Origin: Kiritimatiellales bacterium
GTDB lineage: Bacteria > Verrucomicrobiota > Kiritimatiellia > Kiritimatiellales > Tichowtungiaceae
NCBI GenBank assembly: GCA_041656295.1
Contig: JBBADV010000001.1
Coordinates: 62,001 to 126,000 of the forward strand
Reading direction: 5' to 3'
Length of the DNA stretch: 64,000 nt
Shown in pieces: positions 16,638 to 24,869 of this stretch. Within the stretch, counting starts at the first letter, position 1; each line of letters begins with the position of its first letter. Under the pieces are notes generated by a model that saw only the letters and a program-made list of their open reading frames with translations, did not search any database and had not been told where the DNA came from. The translations under genes were made by a program, and so were the position numbers.

Positions 16638-17627
16638 TTATAATTGATGGTCTTCGACCTGATACAATAGAGGTTCACCGCAGGAATACCGGAGAAATTC
16701 ATCAATCATGTAATCAGCCATTCGTGTCAATTCTGTACCTTTTGACCCGGCAATATGGGCACTCAGGCGAATATTTGGCAGCCGATATAACTCTGATCCA
16801 TCGTCTGGCGGTTCCGGGTATTGAACATCTAAAAGCGCTGTCAAATCCGGACGGGACTTCATCACTTCTACAAGCTCCGCCTCATTAACCTGCCGTCCTC
16901 TACCGACATTAATAAAAACTGCACTATCGGGCATACGCTGAAAAAGATCTTTTCCAAAAACTCCGGAATTATCATCACGATCAGGAAAAAGGTTGACGAG
17001 TGCGAATGAGCTTGCAAACGCTTCTTCTAGAGAGATCGTACGGAGTTTTGCCCGCGCCGGAATCACGACAACCTCTAAATCATGGCATGCGAGAAATTTT
17101 TGCAGCAAATTTGAAATACTTCCGTTCCCCAGAATTGAAACGCGTCTGCCGTAATTTCCAAGCCCTCGAAAACTGTTCTTCTGACATGTATGAAACGAGT
17201 CTGTGCATTCCCTGCTGTTTCTGAAATAGCCGGCACCCGCAAGAATGACTTGTGCCAAGGCAAATTCTGCGACCGGAACCGCGTTCGCCTTAACTGCACT
17301 GCAAACAACTATTCCATTGTGAAGAAACGGTTTCCGGAAATATTTTGTCGCACCGGCTGCGTAGAGCACGGCCTTCAGCTTTTTCAGCTTTTTTACCTGA
17401 GCATCTGTGAGGCGGGGCATTCCCCATGTAGAAAATATAACTTCAATATCGCTCAGTCTGTCCGCATGTTGTTCAAAATTCTGCCCGGTAATGCGTTCAG
17501 GATAGAGGTTTGAAATTTCAGCCAGTTTTTCACAACGTCCGGCGCAAAAAACTTCGCCAAAAATATCTCCGGACATTGCGCCATGATTGTCTCCGCAGAA
17601 AATTGCAGCCTTTATTCGCTGTATCAT
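16638..17627 (-). CDS. D-isomer-specific 2-hydroxyacid dehydrogenase
   Basis: This 329-residue NAD-dependent enzyme keeps the family's catalytic Arg (INVGRGRQV), Glu (DVQYPEPPDD) and His (RLSAHIAGS). The nucleotide-binding loop reads ILGNGSISNLL, where the third glycine of GxGxxG is a serine, so cofactor preference or activity may be altered. It lies 58 bases upstream of the PL6 gene on the same strand. Members reduce 2-keto acids such as hydroxypyruvate or glyoxylate; in a uronate locus a keto-sugar acid is plausible, by inference only. Confidence 0.85.
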   Translation of the reverse strand: MIQRIKAAIFCGDNHGAMSGDIFGEVFCAGRCEKLAEISNLYPERITGQNFEQHADRLSDIEVIFSTWGMPRLTDAQVKKLKKLKAVLYAAGATKYFRKPFLHNGIVVCSAVKANAVPVAEFALAQVILAGAGYFRNSRECTDSFHTCQKNSFRGLGNYGRRVSILGNGSISNLLQKFLACHDLEVVVIPARAKLRTISLEEAFASSFALVNLFPDRDDNSGVFGKDLFQRMPDSAVFINVGRGRQVNEAELVEVMKSRPDLTALLDVQYPEPPDDGSELYRLPNIRLSAHIAGSKGTELTRMADYMIDEFLRYSCGEPLLYQVEDHQL

Positions 17628-17652
17628 GTTTTTATATGAAAATAAAAAATAT

Positions 17653-17675
17653 GGGAGCTGTTTTTAACAGCTCCC
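17653..17675 (-). terminator. Terminator after the PEP-CTERM gene
   Basis: GGGAGCTG and CAGCTCCC form a perfect stem; on the minus strand it is followed by ATATTTTTTATTTT. It should end or attenuate the transcript of the 17687-18463 gene before the dehydrogenase. Confidence 0.8.
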
Positions 17676-17686
17676 TGTTAATTGAA

Positions 17687-18463
17687 TCAGTTATTTTTAA
17701 AACGCTGGAAAAGAATGAAAAATCCATATCCAGCTCCAATTAAAAATAACTGGATCGACCCCGGCTCCGGAACCGGCGAAATATCGATCCGGATATTATC
17801 AATCGCGAACATTCCATCTCCGCTGGCGATATATCCGGAACTCTGGGGACGAACTTTTAACATCCCAAACTCGGATCCTTCGCCAACAGCGATGGCATAC
17901 TGTCCCGTAACTGTCGTCCAACTGACATTACTTATATTTGTCATTAACCGCCCGGCATTTTCGACATCAAATGTATTAATCACCGTATATCCACCGCCGC
18001 CGTCGGTTGCTAAATCATAATTTGCAATCGTGTTAGCGCTATTAATTTCAACCGTCCACCCCGTATTAACAAAATACTCGCTGGAACTGGCTCCGATAAT
18101 ATCAAATGAATATGAAACTAGAACTTCCCGAGATGTGTTCGCTCCGCCTGCGGTCATATCCAGATTTGCAAAATAAATCCCTCGACTCGCTTCGTTATAA
18201 TTAACGGCACCGGTGCAATACAGTACGTTTAACGCTCCAGGAACATCAAAACGGTATTTTGTACTCGTTGATCCCGTCATAAATCCAAGCGTATTGTTCG
18301 CGGCTAAAGAACCGTTCCATTGAGCTTTTCTATTGTAATCCACCTTCCCCCAGTTTTCGATTGCCGTTGTGTCATCATTGAAATTGATATTCATGACGAC
18401 ATCACCCATTCCAATTCCGATACACAAGAAAATGCCAACTATTAATAATGATATTTTCCTCAT
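17687..18463 (-). CDS. Secreted family A protein with PEP-CTERM anchor
   Basis: This 258-residue protein has a signal peptide (SLLIVGIFLCIGIGMG), a beta-rich body of about 205 residues, and a C-terminal PVPEPGS motif followed by a hydrophobic helix and basic FQRFKNN, the classic PEP-CTERM signal processed by an exosortase. The body shares GIYFANLDMTAGGAN, SFDIIGASSS, TTVTGQYAIAVG and FAIDNIRIDISP with the next gene and with the C-terminus of the PL6 lyase. No catalytic motif is visible; glycan binding or surface attachment is my guess. It is separated from the dehydrogenase by a terminator and is likely highly expressed on its own. Confidence 0.8.
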   Translation of the reverse strand: MRKISLLIVGIFLCIGIGMGDVVMNINFNDDTTAIENWGKVDYNRKAQWNGSLAANNTLGFMTGSTSTKYRFDVPGALNVLYCTGAVNYNEASRGIYFANLDMTAGGANTSREVLVSYSFDIIGASSSEYFVNTGWTVEINSANTIANYDLATDGGGGYTVINTFDVENAGRLMTNISNVSWTTVTGQYAIAVGEGSEFGMLKVRPQSSGYIASGDGMFAIDNIRIDISPVPEPGSIQLFLIGAGYGFFILFQRFKNN

Positions 18464-18646
18464 CCTCTCATCCTCCTTCTCTGATTAACTTCCTCTCTTT
18501 TCACAGCAGATCCTCCTTGCTGTTAACCTATGTTAAGCTAAGCTAGTCTTTGTAGAATTAAAAATTATATTTTACGCATAATAATCATAGAATTTGCGCG
18601 AAATTATATCTCAAAAATTCCTTTGATTTACGATTGCCCGAAATAT
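18464..18646. promoter_or_regulatory. Promoter region of the 18463 gene with AATTTGCGCGAAATT near-palindrome
   Basis: The gap holds no gene. AATTTGCGCGAAATT near 18592-18606 is almost self-complementary and resembles the ATTTTGCGCAAAAT palindrome upstream of the paralogous gene at 19418. It lies some 130 bases before the 18463 start, so it could be an operator or the end of the preceding transcript. Confidence 0.35.
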
Positions 18647-19339
18647 TTATTTTGGAGAGATGTCTACAACAATATTGTCAATTGCAAATGCCCCCGCACC
18701 GCTTTCTATATATTTTAAACTGTTCGGGCGGACTTTAATCATGCCAAGCGCCGAGCCTTTTCCAACCGCAATATCGTAATGTCCGGTTACAGTTGTCCAT
18801 TTTACTTTATTTAAATTTGCCAGCATTTTTCCGGCATTTTCAACATTGAATTTCTGAACAACTTTATATCCATCGCCGCCGTGATCCATTAAATCATACG
18901 CTTCAATTTTATTCGTGCTGTTGATTTCAACTACCCAGTCTCTTCCGGTAAAATTCGCACTGGAGCTGGCGCCTACAATATCGAACGACCAGCTTACCCG
19001 GACAATTTTTGTTTCGTTCGCACCGCCAGCTGTCATATCTAAATTAGCGAAGTAGATCCCGCGGTTTTTATTCGAACCAAAGTCAACGCCACCAGTCGCA
19101 TACAACACGCCTGGCTTTACGGTAAAACGGTATTTAGCAGACGAGGAGCCGATCATGATACCAAGTGAGTTTTTCCCGGCCAGACTTCCGTCCCACTTCG
19201 CTTTCCGTGCATAATCAAGCTTCGGAATATCATTAATATCATTTTTTTGATCATCAAAATTTATATTTATAACCTCTACGCAAAAACCCGGCACTATGCA
19301 TATAAAGATTTGCAGCAACAGAACAAACAGCTTATTCAT
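18647..19339 (-). CDS. Secreted family A protein without anchor
   Basis: This 230-residue protein is a paralogue of the 17687-18463 product over its whole body: GIYFANLDMTAGGAN, SFDIVGASSSANF, NVENAGKMLANL-type and FAIDNIVVDISP segments align without large gaps. It has a signal peptide (LFVLLLQIFICIVPGFC) but stops right after DISPK, exactly where its neighbour continues into PEP-CTERM. It should therefore be released or held by another partner. No enzymatic motif is seen. Confidence 0.78.
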   Translation of the reverse strand: MNKLFVLLLQIFICIVPGFCVEVININFDDQKNDINDIPKLDYARKAKWDGSLAGKNSLGIMIGSSSAKYRFTVKPGVLYATGGVDFGSNKNRGIYFANLDMTAGGANETKIVRVSWSFDIVGASSSANFTGRDWVVEINSTNKIEAYDLMDHGGDGYKVVQKFNVENAGKMLANLNKVKWTTVTGHYDIAVGKGSALGMIKVRPNSLKYIESGAGAFAIDNIVVDISPK

Positions 19340-19372
19340 CTTTAACTCTCCTTGAATATAATAATGACTTAC

Positions 19373-19431
19373 AACGTCATAGATGATGACGTTAACGGCG
19401 GGAATTTCGCAAATCCTATTTTGCGCAAAAT
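19373..19431. promoter_or_regulatory. Two palindromes upstream of the family A gene
   Basis: AACGTCAT-AGATG-ATGACGTT (19373-19393) is a perfect interrupted palindrome and ATTTTGCGCAAAAT (19418-19431) is a perfect 14-bp palindrome, 34 and 79 bases before the start at 19339. Both have the size of operators for dimeric regulators; the XylR-like regulator at 20699 is the nearest candidate. Confidence 0.5.
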
Positions 19432-19485
19432 TAATAGATAATTAGCGAAATATAAACAGTTGAAAAAATTAACTTTAATTAATCA

Positions 19486-19500
19486 ACCTAACGATGCTGG
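19486..19500 (+). repeat. Left target-site duplication of the IS30 element
   Basis: ACCTAACGATGCTGG is identical to 20662-20676. At 15 bp it is longer than the 2-3 bp of classic IS30. Confidence 0.85.
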
Positions 19501-20661
19501 GGTAGATTGTAAAAGCAAGTGTCCGGTTGGAGGTGTAGAAATTCCATGCCGGGATGAACCTTTCTTCATTCAACGAAAACAAAGGAAAGGAACACCGGCA
19601 TGGAACAGTCAGACCGTAGCATACCTCACCCGCGCAAAGGAAAACATTTGAACCAGGAAGAACGCATTCAGATTGAAGTGCTGTTGCGCGGCGGAGCGAC
19701 AGCGCTTCATGTTGCGAAGCTGTTGGGACGTTCAGAACGCACCATCCGGCGGGAGCGTCAGCGCGGCTGGCTGACCTGTCGTACCGGACGCGATTCTGCC
19801 GAAGAGCGTTATAATGCGGTGCGGGGGCAGACGGTATATGAACGGCGACGCAGAAAACCGGCGTCCGCAGCTGGCGGCGTTTCTGGTGGAGCAGATTACG
19901 GTGAAACGTTGTTCTCCGGCAGTGGCGGCATACCGGATGAAAGATGAGCCCTATGCGGTCTGTATGAAGACGATCTATAACCTGATGGATCACGGCAGGG
20001 TTCCCGGGGTGAGCCATGAGTCGTTGTGGGAAAAGAGGCGGCGCAAGCGCCGGTATCGTCCGGTGCAGCGCATCCGCAAGCGCGCGGTGACTCCGGGGCA
20101 CAGTATTACGGACCGGCCGCCGGCGGTTGAAACCCGGACTGAGTTCGGTCATTGGGAGATCGACCTGATCGTCAGCGGGAAAGGCGCACTGCTTTCATTA
20201 ACCGAACGCAAAACCCGGCGGTTGATCCTGCGTAAACTGAGAACCCGGAGTCAGGCGGCGGTGATTGGTGTACTCAATGACATCGGGCGACAGACGGGGG
20301 CTGAGGCGTTCCGGTGTATCTTTAAAAGCATCACTTCGGACAACGGAGGAGAACTGCTTGATTATGCCGGAATGGAACGTTCCGTCGTTACCGGAAAGCG
20401 GACGCATCGGTATTACGCCCATCCGTACAGTGCGTGGGAACGCGGCGGCAATGAGAACACCAACCGGTTCATCCGGCGGTTTATTCCCAAAGGGAGAAGG
20501 CTGGGACGCATCAGCAGAAAACTGCTTCACGAAATCGAAACATGGATTAACACCTATCCACGTAAGATCCTGAATTTTGAGACAGCGGAAGAACGGTTCA
20601 ACCAGGAAATCGCGGCATGAATCAAAAAGCTCCAACCGGACACTTACTTTTACAATCTACC
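19501..20661 (+). mobile_element. IS30-family insertion sequence
   Basis: The element is 1161 bp, bounded by 32-bp inverted repeats (19501-19532 and 20630-20661, GGTAGATTGTAAAAG...) with a single mismatch. A 15-bp direct repeat, ACCTAACGATGCTGG, flanks it at 19486-19500 and 20662-20676, best read as the target duplication. The transposase is in two frames. It separates the regulator at 20699 from the family A gene at 18647. The long duplication and nearly intact ends suggest recent arrival. Confidence 0.9.
19600..20620 (+). pseudogene. IS30-family transposase, frameshifted
   Basis: The first frame (from ATG 19600, with AAAGGA upstream) encodes the N-terminal helix-turn-helix: HLNQEERIQIEVLLRGGA and GRSERTIRRERQRG. 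It would stop at 19947. The second frame, one base further, carries the catalytic core: FGHWEIDLIV (first Asp), ITSDNGGE (second Asp) and GGNENTNRFIRRFIPKG (Glu), ending at 20620. Joined near 19845-19870 they give about 340 residues, a normal length. The needed shift is +1, which is not the usual programmed -1 event, so I read it as an inactivating indel or a sequencing error. Confidence 0.82.
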
Positions 20662-20676
20662 ACCTAACGATGCTGG
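20662..20676 (+). repeat. Right target-site duplication of the IS30 element
   Basis: Identical 15-base copy of 19486-19500, immediately outside the right inverted repeat. Confidence 0.85.
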
Positions 20677-20698
20677 CAGATCTCCGCAGGATATTGTT

Positions 20699-21889
20699 TT
20701 ATGCTTTGCCTGCTTCCTGATATTCTCTTGCAGTCATACCTTCAAGTTTTCGAAATGCATCATCCAGTTGAAGCTGGGTTTTAAAACCACTCTCCACAGC
20801 AATGCGTCCGATCGGCCATTCGGTTGTATGCAGTAATTTTTTCGCCCGGGCAACGTGAACCCGCCGGATTTCATGATAAATCCCCCAACCGAGCTCCTCT
20901 TTAAATTTTAATTCCAGCCAGCGCCGTGATGCCGGAACAATATCAAGGATATTACTTACATCAATAAATTCATGGTCGTGCCGGCGTATAAATCGCAACG
21001 CACGGGCGACCTCCGGATAGTTCGACCGAGTGGTATCCGTTGAACTTCGTGGGAAAACCCGTCCGGGGGAAATCAGCAGTTTTTCATTGTTTAAAACGGT
21101 TCCATTCATTAAGGCATCAAGCAATTGAGCTGCGGAAAACCCGATCTGCTTTGCAGAAGAATCAATACTTGTCATTGATGGCTGTGTTAACTGGCAGTAC
21201 ATACTGTCGTTATCAACCCCAACCACCGCAACATCTTCCGGTGCGCGCAATCCCATTAAACGACAGGCCTCTAACACTGCAAATCCAACGCGATCATTTG
21301 ATGCCATAATACCAACCGGAAGCGACACAGATTTAAGCAGTTTTTTCAATCGGTTTGGGTTGATCACTTCACGGGGAATTCCAGGCTCTAAAAAATTTCC
21401 TGTTTCAAAAAACAGCGGGATGCAATGCCCGCCGTTTCGTTCAATAGTTGTAGAAAATCCTTCAAACCGCTGCCGAACATGCCACAGCTCCGCCGGTCCG
21501 ATAAACGCAAAATTATCCAGTTTGCACGAAATCAGATGCTCTGCTGCCATCATTCCGATTTTCTGATTATCCAGCATTACCGACGAACACTGATCTGCAA
21601 GATTGGTACTGGCGGTATTTACAAACGGAATTTTTAACGCTTGTACCAGTCTGGCACTCTCCTCAGTATAAATTTCACCGATAATTCCATCTCCCGTCCA
21701 TTCTTCTAAATCTTTTGCTGAAACAAACGGCTGTGCCAGTTTATTTCTGTGAATCTCCCAATCACAGCGCCGGCTGTAGAAATCAATAATTCCCTGCACT
21801 TTCTGCCGTCCATAAGCATATTCCTGAACACCTATCATCAACGCCACTTTCCGCAGCTGTAGTAGCTCACTTTTCCTTTTTCGCCCCAT
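20699..21889 (-). CDS. XylR-like AraC family transcriptional regulator with sugar-binding domain
   Basis: This 396-residue DNA-binding protein has an N-terminal LacI/periplasmic-binding-like ligand domain (residues of about 12-280, with VMLDNQKIGMMAAEHLI, FAFIGPAELW and VAVVGVDND) and a C-terminal AraC helix-turn-helix (residues of about 290-393, with RRVHVARAKKLLHTTEWPI and IAVESGF). This is the architecture of E. coli XylR, which activates sugar genes on binding its ligand. It is the only regulator near the alginate-type cluster and reads in the same direction, though the IS30 element now lies between. The ligand is unknown. Confidence 0.88.
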   Translation of the reverse strand: MGRKRKSELLQLRKVALMIGVQEYAYGRQKVQGIIDFYSRRCDWEIHRNKLAQPFVSAKDLEEWTGDGIIGEIYTEESARLVQALKIPFVNTASTNLADQCSSVMLDNQKIGMMAAEHLISCKLDNFAFIGPAELWHVRQRFEGFSTTIERNGGHCIPLFFETGNFLEPGIPREVINPNRLKKLLKSVSLPVGIMASNDRVGFAVLEACRLMGLRAPEDVAVVGVDNDSMYCQLTQPSMTSIDSSAKQIGFSAAQLLDALMNGTVLNNEKLLISPGRVFPRSSTDTTRSNYPEVARALRFIRRHDHEFIDVSNILDIVPASRRWLELKFKEELGWGIYHEIRRVHVARAKKLLHTTEWPIGRIAVESGFKTQLQLDDAFRKLEGMTAREYQEAGKA

Positions 21890-22580
21890 AAAATTCCATC
21901 TCCGGACAAACTGGTCAAAAAATATTGCGTATTTAAGCCTGTAATTTACGAAAAAACATATAACACTGCTTTCTTTTAAAACTCAATAACAATAAAAATA
22001 TGAAACGCGATATTGAATAGACTGAACGGCGGGATAATGGTGCGAAACGGACGGTGCGGATTCATATTTACGCCGGGGAAATCGAGTGATAGCGGCTGGA
22101 CGAAAAACTGTGGGCTTATGATACGCCGGCAGCAGCAGACTGGAAGGCGCCGGATAATAAAATTAATGCACTGTACCGGCGCCGGCGCGCAGAATGGAAA
22201 AAATCAGTCCGCAGATAAACGCAGAATCACGCAAGATAAAAAATTCAAAATTCTTCGTTTATTTGCGCTATCTGCGGATTAAAATAAATATTAAGATATG
22301 AATGAATTTTGCATTACCGGTAAATACATCGAATTAAGCTGCCGGTTAAAAGCTGCGAAGCTTTGCAATACCGGCGGCGAGGCAAAAAGTGCTATCGGCA
22401 AGGGCTGGTTTCAATCGACACCGAAACAAAAACGCGGCTGCGCCGGTAATTAATCCGCATTGATATTTCTTCCCGTCAATGATCTTGTAGAAATCCGAAC
22501 TGTATTCGGCTTCCTCGCCGCCTTTGCACTGGGAAAACAGGTTTAGGGCATTTTCCGCTTAATTTGCCGCATCGCGTAGA
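21890..22580. other. Non-coding or decayed stretch
   Basis: I see no intact gene. Short coding-like islands exist: a plus-strand run near 22105-22220 (LWAYDTPAAADWKAPDNK) and a minus-strand run near 22405-22535 (SSDFYKIIDGKKYQCG), both with stops and no start. They look like remnants of lost genes. Confidence 0.45.
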
Positions 22581-22638
22581 GCAGACACTCCTGTCTGCTC
22601 ATTTCCCATGAAAAAAGGGCAGACAAGAATGTCTGCCC
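22581..22638. repeat. Palindromic repeat pair, same family as 6186-6371
   Basis: GCAGACA-CTCC-TGTCTGC (22581-22598) and GGGCAGACA-AGAA-TGTCTGCCC (22617-22638) are two hairpins with the same GCAGACA/TGTCTGC stem as the in-gene repeats near 6200. Here they sit in an intergenic region downstream of the acyl-CoA dehydrogenase gene. Confidence 0.85.
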
Positions 22639-22701
22639 CACGTTTTATTGGTGCTCGCCGGCGCGAGCGCCATATCGTTGAAATGACAAATTAAACAAAA
22701 A

Positions 22702-22722
22702 CCCCGAAGCACTGCTTCGGGG
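22702..22722 (-). terminator. Terminator of the acyl-CoA dehydrogenase operon
   Basis: CCCCGAAG (22702-22709) and CTTCGGGG (22715-22722) form a GC-rich stem, followed on the minus strand by TTTTTG. It lies 22 bases after the stop of the operon's last gene. Confidence 0.9.
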
Positions 22723-22744
22723 CGTTCACTTTCAGCTGTTTTTA

Positions 22745-23914
22745 TCACCGGTTTTTGGAGGCGTACTCTTTGATCAGAGCGGCGCCGACGATGTCGCGCT
22801 GAATCTGATTGGTTCCTTCGTAGATTTGCAGAATTTTTGCATCGCGCATCATTTTCTCGACCGGATATTCTTTCATGAAACCGTAGCCGCCGAGCACCTG
22901 AACGGCGTCGGTCGTAACAGACATAGCGACGTCGCCGGCGTAGTATTTGCACATTGCTGAAACTTTGGAAACGTCTTTGGTTCCGCCGTCGATGGTACGG
23001 CAGGCGGCGTAAGTGATCGCGCGGGCAGTTTCAACTTTCGTTGCCATATCGGCGAGCATCCACTGCAGCCCCTGATTCGCGATAATCGGTTTGCCGAACT
23101 GATGACGCACGCGGGCGTAGTTCACCGCTTCATCAAGCGCACCCTGCGCCAGCCCGACGCCCTGCGATGCAATTCCCGGCCGGGAAATATCGAATGTTTT
23201 CATTGCGAGCAGGAAGCCGGCGCCTTCACGGCCGATCAGGTTTTCCGCCGGCACTTCGCAGTCCTGAAAAATCAGTTCCCGCGTGGCGGAAGCGCGGATG
23301 CCGAGCTTATCCTCTTTTTTACCGAACGTAAATCCGGGCGTATCTTTTTCAACAATAAAACAGGAGACGCCGCGCGCGCCCTTGTCTTTATTGGTAACGG
23401 CAAAAATCGTATAGATATCGGCTTCGCCGCCGTTGGTGATCCACTGTTTTGTTCCGTTGAGCACATATTTATCGCCTTTTTTTACGGCGGTGGTGGCAAT
23501 GCCGCCGGCATCGGAACCGGCGTTCGGCTCAGTCAGTCCAAACGCCGCCCATTTTTCACCGCTGGCGAGCGGCGACAGATATTTCTTTTTCTGTTCTTCG
23601 GAACCGCCGATGATGATCGGGTCGGCGCCGAGCGCGTTGGCGGCAAAAGAGACGGAAACGCCGATACAATATTTACTGAGCGTTTCAATCGCGACACAGA
23701 AACCGAGATGGCCGAACTGCATGCCGCCGTAGGCTTCGTCGATATAAAGCCCCATCATGTCCATCCGGCCGAGCTCCTGTAAAAGCTCTGCCGGAAATAT
23801 CCCTTGTTCGTCCAGTTCGGCGCGCACAGGAATAATGCGTTCACGGCCGAATTCGTCCAGCATATCGCGGACTTCAAGCTGTTCTTCTGTTAATCCATAA
23901 TTGATCTCTGACAT
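22745..23914 (-). CDS. Acyl-CoA dehydrogenase
   Basis: This 389-residue FAD enzyme introduces the alpha-beta double bond in acyl-CoA and passes electrons to electron transfer flavoprotein. It has the usual length and motifs: AAFGLTEPNAGSDAGG near residue 120, KQWITNGGEAD near 160, and the C-terminal VLGGYGFMKEYPVEKMMRD and IYEGTNQIQRD segments. The catalytic Glu is likely the one in YEGTNQ. It follows trxB by 31 bases, and EtfAB, its natural acceptor, lie upstream in the same run. Short-chain substrates such as butyryl-CoA are typical of this subgroup. Confidence 0.93.
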   Translation of the reverse strand: MSEINYGLTEEQLEVRDMLDEFGRERIIPVRAELDEQGIFPAELLQELGRMDMMGLYIDEAYGGMQFGHLGFCVAIETLSKYCIGVSVSFAANALGADPIIIGGSEEQKKKYLSPLASGEKWAAFGLTEPNAGSDAGGIATTAVKKGDKYVLNGTKQWITNGGEADIYTIFAVTNKDKGARGVSCFIVEKDTPGFTFGKKEDKLGIRASATRELIFQDCEVPAENLIGREGAGFLLAMKTFDISRPGIASQGVGLAQGALDEAVNYARVRHQFGKPIIANQGLQWMLADMATKVETARAITYAACRTIDGGTKDVSKVSAMCKYYAGDVAMSVTTDAVQVLGGYGFMKEYPVEKMMRDAKILQIYEGTNQIQRDIVGAALIKEYASKNR

Positions 23915-23945
23915 GATGCTTTCTCCTCTGTTGGTTAAATCGTTT

Positions 23946-24866
23946 CTATTCCAAACCGCTTAAATACCGCTCCGCTTCAATCGCCGCCATACAGCCGTGT
24001 CCGGCGGCCACCACCGCCTGCCGGTAGACCGGATCGGCGACGTCACCGGCAGCGTACACACCTTGAATTTTTGTTTTCACCCCGTCGGTCAGCAAATATC
24101 CTGCCGCACCGGTTTCAAGCTGATCTTTAAACACCTCTACATTCGGATGGTGTCCGATTGCCACAAACAGGCCCCGCACCGGCAGAGTTGCAATCTCATT
24201 TGTTTTTACGTTACGAACTTTTAGCCCGGTAACTTCATGGCTGTCCACGCCGAGGACTTCTTCGACCACCGTGTTCCACAGCACTTCAATTTTTTTATGT
24301 GCCAGCACACGCTCCACCATAATTTTCGACCCGCGAAACTGATCGCGCCGGTGAATCAGCGTTACTTTTGACGCGAAGCGTGTGAGAAAATGCGCCTCTT
24401 CCAGCGCCGTATCGCCGCCGCCAACCACCGCCACATGCATATCGCGATAAAACGCGCCGTCGCATGTGGCACAGCCGGAAACGCCGCGCCCTAACAGTTT
24501 CTGTTCCGACTCGATCCCGAGATATTTGGCGGACGCGCCGGTGGCTATAATCACGCAGCGCGCCTGAATAATATCGCCGCCGCTTAATTCCACTGTTTTC
24601 GGATCAGATATTAAATCGGCTTTAACCACCGTTTCCGACCGAAAATGCGCCCCGAACTTTTCCGCCTGCCGCCGCATGTGCAGCATCAGTTCGGCACCGG
24701 AAATTCCATCCGGGAAGCCCGGAAAATTTTCAACGTCCGGTGTGGCTGTAAGCTGCCCGCCGGGCTGCATGCCTTCCACAACCGCCGGCGCAAGATTCGC
24801 ACGCGCCGCATAGATTGCGGCGGTGTATCCCGCCGGGCCCGTTCCGATAATTACAAGCTGTTCCAT
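23946..24866 (-). CDS. trxB: Thioredoxin reductase
   Basis: This 306-residue flavoenzyme reduces thioredoxin with NADPH. It has the FAD motif IIGTGPAGYTAAIYAARA at the N-terminus, the redox-active SGCATCDGAFYR disulfide near residues 131-134, the NADPH motif VVGGGDTALEEA, and the C-terminal GVYAAGDVADPVYRQ segment. Length is normal. It sits three bases after etfA and before the acyl-CoA dehydrogenase, an unusual place that may point to redox control or to a flavin-handling role of the cluster. Confidence 0.95.
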   Translation of the reverse strand: MEQLVIIGTGPAGYTAAIYAARANLAPAVVEGMQPGGQLTATPDVENFPGFPDGISGAELMLHMRRQAEKFGAHFRSETVVKADLISDPKTVELSGGDIIQARCVIIATGASAKYLGIESEQKLLGRGVSGCATCDGAFYRDMHVAVVGGGDTALEEAHFLTRFASKVTLIHRRDQFRGSKIMVERVLAHKKIEVLWNTVVEEVLGVDSHEVTGLKVRNVKTNEIATLPVRGLFVAIGHHPNVEVFKDQLETGAAGYLLTDGVKTKIQGVYAAGDVADPVYRQAVVAAGHGCMAAIEAERYLSGLE

Positions 24867-24869
24867 TCT

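Noticed and set aside
19600..20620. Programmed frameshifting in the IS30 transposase
   Set aside because: The shift needed is +1 and I see no clear slippery site with a stimulatory structure; mutation or sequencing error is simpler.
22013..22282. Small plus-strand frame in the gap after the XylR-like regulator
   Set aside because: No ribosome site and no motif; the coding-like signal lies in another frame and is interrupted by stops.
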